In this document: piece after piece, positions 23,547-26,194 of the stretch
How positions within the stretch are numbered: position 1 is the first letter of the stretch
Layout: each line of letters begins with the position of its first letter
Assembly (NCBI GenBank): GCA_035460505.1
Contig: DATHWP010000079.1
Span: forward strand, 1-26,194
DNA from: Methyloradius sp035460505
GTDB taxonomy: Bacteria; Pseudomonadota; Gammaproteobacteria; Burkholderiales; Methylophilaceae
Length of the DNA stretch: 26,194 nucleotides
Reading direction: 5' to 3'
Made by a program: the position numbers and the translations under genes
Notes under the pieces: model-generated
The model's database searches: none
Told to the model about the DNA's origin: nothing
What the model saw: the letters and a program-made list of their open reading frames with translations, nothing else

Positions 23547-24487
23547 TACTTCTGGTGGGGCTCATCAAGTGCTGCAAGAATTTTATCTGCCCCTTGTTCA
23601 ATCAGTTTAGCGGCTAGCGCTTTACCCAATGCTTCTGGCTCGTTAGCTGTTCCGCTGACGGCTTCCCGCAGCACTTGGCGGCCATCAATGCTGGCTACAA
23701 AGCCAGTCATGTGTAGCGTATCGCCCTCACGCACGGCATAAGCACCTAGAGGTACAGTACAACTACCAGATAGTGCGCGGCTCATCCCGCGTTCAGCCTC
23801 TACGCAAGAGGCTGTGGCAGGGTGATTAAGCGGGGCCAAGATAGGCAAAAGGTCAACCCGATCAGCACGAATCTCAATACCAAGCGCACCCTGGCCAACG
23901 GCGGGGATGCTGTGTTTGGCCGAGATATACTGCGCAATGCGTGATGCCAGCCCCAAGCGTATCAGCCCAGCCGCTGCAAGGATAATGGCGGCATATTGGC
24001 CTTCATCCAGCTTACGCAAACGCGTTTGCAAGTTGCCGCGCAACGACTCAATTTTTAAATCAGGGAAGCGTGCCTGCAACTGGCTTTGGCGACGCAGGCT
24101 GGAAGTACCGACAATACTGCCTGCTGGCAAATCTTCTAACGCTGAATAATCGTTTGAAACAAACGCATCACGCGCATCTTCACGTTCACCAATGGCTGCC
24201 AGCGCAAAACCATCGGGCAAGTGCATGGGCACATCTTTCATCGAGTGCACGGCCAAGTCAGCACGGCCATCTTCCAGCGCCTGTTCCAGCTCTTTAATAA
24301 ACAGGCCTTTGCCACCAATCCGCGCCAGTGGCGTATCCAGTATCTGGTCACCCGTGGTTGTCATGCCAAGAATTTCTATAGTGCTATTGGGGTACAAAGC
24401 CTGTAAACGGTTCTGTATATGCTTTGCCTGCCACATGGCAAGCGCACTTTCACGCGAGGCGATAACGAGTTTGGTTGGGGTGGTCAT
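23546..24487 (-). CDS. hemC: Porphobilinogen deaminase (hydroxymethylbilane synthase)
   Basis: 313 aa, normal length. It starts LVIASRESALAMWQAKHIQ and includes GGKGLFIKELEQALEDGRADLAVHSMKDVP with the catalytic Asp, GTSSLRRQSQL, and SGSCTVPLGAYA where Cys243 holds the dipyrromethane cofactor. It joins four porphobilinogens into hydroxymethylbilane in the cytoplasm. A 6-bp inverted repeat lies 17-32 bp upstream of its ATG. It is preceded on the same strand by the LytTR regulator (85-bp gap), as in Pseudomonas algR-hemC. Confidence 0.97.
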   Translation of the reverse strand: MTTPTKLVIASRESALAMWQAKHIQNRLQALYPNSTIEILGMTTTGDQILDTPLARIGGKGLFIKELEQALEDGRADLAVHSMKDVPMHLPDGFALAAIGEREDARDAFVSNDYSALEDLPAGSIVGTSSLRRQSQLQARFPDLKIESLRGNLQTRLRKLDEGQYAAIILAAAGLIRLGLASRIAQYISAKHSIPAVGQGALGIEIRADRVDLLPILAPLNHPATASCVEAERGMSRALSGSCTVPLGAYAVREGDTLHMTGFVASIDGRQVLREAVSGTANEPEALGKALAAKLIEQGADKILAALDEPHQK

Positions 24488-24503
24488 GAAAAACTTGGAT
24501 GAT

Positions 24504-24519
24504 AAGTCATTAGTGACTT
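24504..24519. repeat. Inverted repeat upstream of hemC
   Basis: AAGTCA (24504-24509), a TTAG centre, then TGACTT (24514-24519) are perfect 6-bp arms. It sits 17 bp from the hemC ATG, in the untranslated or promoter region. It could be an operator or a short hairpin; chance is also possible at this length. Confidence 0.35.
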
Positions 24520-24572
24520 GATTTTAACACAGCAAGGAATGCTGAAACCCTCACCAAGTGACAGCCCGGCTG

Positions 24573-25319
24573 TTAATTTCCCAGCTCTTTTAATACATGC
24601 ATTTGGCGTCTACTAACAGCCACTGTTTCAGTTAGATTTTTAAGCAATGCTACCCAGCGTTGTTCACCCTCAATAGTGCGTTTTTCGTAACCAAGGATAG
24701 CGTCTTTGGCGACTAGGCAATTGCGATGTAGCCGCAAAAACTGTTCCCCGAATTCTTGCTCCAGACTGGTGAGGGAATCTTCAATCAGAAACTCGCGTTC
24801 GCGGGTGCGTAGCGTGGTGTATTTGAGTTCAGCGCGCATATAGATCACGTCAGCTACTGGCACTAGCAGCACGCGACCACGCTCATGTACGCTGAAAAAA
24901 TTACGTTTGGGTTGCAGTGGCTTGATAGCAGCAAGCTGGGCAGGCAATAACGCACGTGCCTTGTTAATCGCGGTTTGCAGGCGCTCAAGACGGATAGGTT
25001 TGAGCAGATAGTCCACAGCATTCATATCAAACGCTTGCAAGGCGTAAGCATCAAATGCGGTGGTGAAGATAATCGCAGGGGGTGGGCTAACTTTCTGTAG
25101 ATGTTCAGCGGCTTCTATGCCGTCCATCTGCGGCATGCGGATGTCGAGCAAGACAATATCGACGGGCGTTTCAGCCACTATTTCCAATACTTCTTTACCA
25201 TTTTTGGCCTCGCCGATGATATTGAGGTTGGCAATATCCCCCAACAACTCACGCAGACGATTGCGCGCGGGCGCTTCATCATCTGCGATCAAAATTCTGA
25301 CTGTGTCGGATTGATTCAT
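24573..25319 (-). CDS. LytTR-type response regulator (AlgR/LytR-like)
   Basis: 248 aa from ATG 25319 (a GTG at 25322 is an alternative). The receiver domain has the acidic pair in ILIADDEAPARNRL, the phosphorylated Asp in IVLLDIRMPQMDG (Asp59), and the lysine in VDYLLKPIRLERL. The C-terminal LytTR DNA-binding domain spans FFSVHERGRVLLVPVADVIYMRAELKYTTLRT to RLHRNCLVAKDAILG. The ATG overlaps the kinase stop by 1 nt (TGATG), so the two are made together. The order kinase-regulator-hemC-hemD mirrors algZ-algR-hemC-hemD of Pseudomonas. Its targets here are unknown; it need not control alginate. Confidence 0.93.
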   Translation of the reverse strand: MNQSDTVRILIADDEAPARNRLRELLGDIANLNIIGEAKNGKEVLEIVAETPVDIVLLDIRMPQMDGIEAAEHLQKVSPPPAIIFTTAFDAYALQAFDMNAVDYLLKPIRLERLQTAINKARALLPAQLAAIKPLQPKRNFFSVHERGRVLLVPVADVIYMRAELKYTTLRTREREFLIEDSLTSLEQEFGEQFLRLHRNCLVAKDAILGYEKRTIEGEQRWVALLKNLTETVAVSRRQMHVLKELGN

Positions 25320-26194
25320 CACAAGAGGTTCTTTTTGTAGGGGATCACGATATGTACTTCGTAATGCTGCGCTTGTGAATTCTGGCCTAGCACCTGACTG
25401 GTGAGCACGGCCTCGGCATCAAAGTGTAATGACAGGCGTTCTTTAATGTTACTCAATGCCATTTTGTTGCCGTTGTGGGGGCTGGTCTGTTTGCTGAATG
25501 GGTTGCTGAGTATCAGGTGCACTTCATCGCGATGGGTGTAGATCTTGATGGTGATTTCACCGCCTGCGGGCATGGGCTCAATGCCGTGATACACGGCATT
25601 TTCAAGCAAAGGTTGTAGTACTAGTGGTGGTATCAGCGCGTCTGGCGGCATGCTGTCGATCTGCCAGACGATAGTCAGGCGTTCATCCAAGCGTAATTTT
25701 TCTAGGGATAGATACTGGCGACTTAAGGATATCTCATCTGCCAGCGGTACCAGGTCGCGATTGTCTGCCATCAACACGCGGAACAAATCTGCCATGTCTT
25801 CTAACGCTATTTCTGCGCGTGCAGGTTGACTGCGGATGAGTGATAACACTGCGTTAATACTATTGAACAAAAAGTGTGGGCGAATACGTGCCTGCAGGGC
25901 TTGCAGGCGGGCTTCGGCAATCGCGGGTGTGAGCGCCCGCTGACGTAGATTCAAGTAGTAAAGCACAAGGCCAGACATCGCCGCCGCCAGTATCCACGCG
26001 CGCACCAGCGATGGCATGGCGTCCACCCCTAGAATCAGGCTGCCGATAAAATGCACGCCGCTGGTGGCCATAATGCTCAGCAACAACACAAACACGGTTG
26101 ACCACCGATAACTCAATTTCAACAGATAAGGGTAAATCACATAAAGCAGCAATATGGTCACCAGCACAATAGGCTGCAATAAGGCCAGTACCTG
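25319..26194 (-). CDS. LytS/AlgZ-type sensor histidine kinase (5' end outside the window)
   Basis: The frame stays open to the window edge, so the gene is partial; the TTG at 26179 is not a convincing start because in-frame codons continue upstream (QVLALLQP). Four hydrophobic membrane segments span roughly the first 80 residues. The His_kinase domain follows with the phospho-accepting His in RIRPHFLFNSINAVLSL. The ATPase domain has the N-box LVLQPLLENAVYHGI and a modest G-box KMALSNIKERLSLHF. It should phosphorylate the co-encoded LytTR regulator. The sensed signal cannot be seen from sequence. Confidence 0.9.
   Translation of the reverse strand, partial: QVLALLQPIVLVTILLLYVIYPYLLKLSYRWSTVFVLLLSIMATSGVHFIGSLILGVDAMPSLVRAWILAAAMSGLVLYYLNLRQRALTPAIAEARLQALQARIRPHFLFNSINAVLSLIRSQPARAEIALEDMADLFRVLMADNRDLVPLADEISLSRQYLSLEKLRLDERLTIVWQIDSMPPDALIPPLVLQPLLENAVYHGIEPMPAGGEITIKIYTHRDEVHLILSNPFSKQTSPHNGNKMALSNIKERLSLHFDAEAVLTSQVLGQNSQAQHYEVHIVIPYKKNLL

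Noticed and set aside
24561..24573. ACAGCCCGGCTGT palindrome at the end of the LytTR regulator gene as a terminator
   Set aside because: A one-base centre cannot form a loop without breaking pairs, and no clear T-run follows on the minus strand.
1..26194. CRISPR array, tRNA/rRNA genes, transposons, prophage or toxin-antitoxin pairs
   Set aside because: No regularly spaced repeats, tRNA-like CCA/T-loop patterns, transposase or phage genes, or paired small toxin-antitoxin genes were seen by reading both strands; a tRNAscan-SE and ISfinder run would settle it.

Overview
The window looks like a chromosomal segment of a betaproteobacterium. The best guess is the family Methylophilaceae (Methylotenera or Methylophilus-like). 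This is an inference from moderate GC content, the protein sequences, and typical betaproteobacterial gene orders (aroQ-accB-accC-prmA-DUF3426 and algZ-algR-hemC-hemD-hemX-hemY). No rRNA, tRNA, insertion sequence, prophage or CRISPR array was found.

Layout. (1) 1-5213 holds small, mostly unlinked units: a 5'-end fragment of a cystathionine beta-lyase-type enzyme (minus), an orphan membrane-anchored TAXI-type binding protein, a 117-aa protein with an Rmf-like N-terminus, a 64-aa secreted protein divergent from a cupin, an OmpH/Skp-like protein with a TTG start, a Tat-exported dienelactone hydrolase-family protein, a DUF2789 protein and an 85-aa conserved protein. (2) 5228-11440 is a tightly overlapping minus-strand operon, marR - outer-membrane factor - periplasmic adaptor - RND pump. 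A 39-bp interrupted palindrome overlaps its likely promoter. (3) 11498-18493 is a minus-strand biosynthesis and redox block: dsbD and a TlpA-like thioredoxin, then aroQ, accB, accC, prmA and a zinc-ribbon/DUF3426 membrane protein. Just upstream of dsbD lies a C-terminal remnant of cutA with no start codon. (4) 18805-20337 carries fxsA and a ferredoxin-type reductase on the plus strand. (5) 20334-26194 is a minus-strand heme and regulation block: a LytS/AlgZ-type histidine kinase (running off the window), a LytTR/AlgR-type regulator, hemC, hemD, hemX and hemY.

How the genes work together. hemC and hemD make hydroxymethylbilane and then uroporphyrinogen III, with hemX and hemY as membrane accessory genes. 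accB and accC supply the biotin carrier and biotin carboxylase of acetyl-CoA carboxylase. DsbD carries electrons across the inner membrane and the neighbouring TlpA-like protein is a plausible acceptor. The RND operon is probably repressed by its own MarR protein.

I see no clearly new multi-gene system. The observations most worth checking are the degraded cutA, the Rmf-like 117-aa protein, the MarR operator with a possibly leaderless marR transcript, and the orphan TAXI protein.
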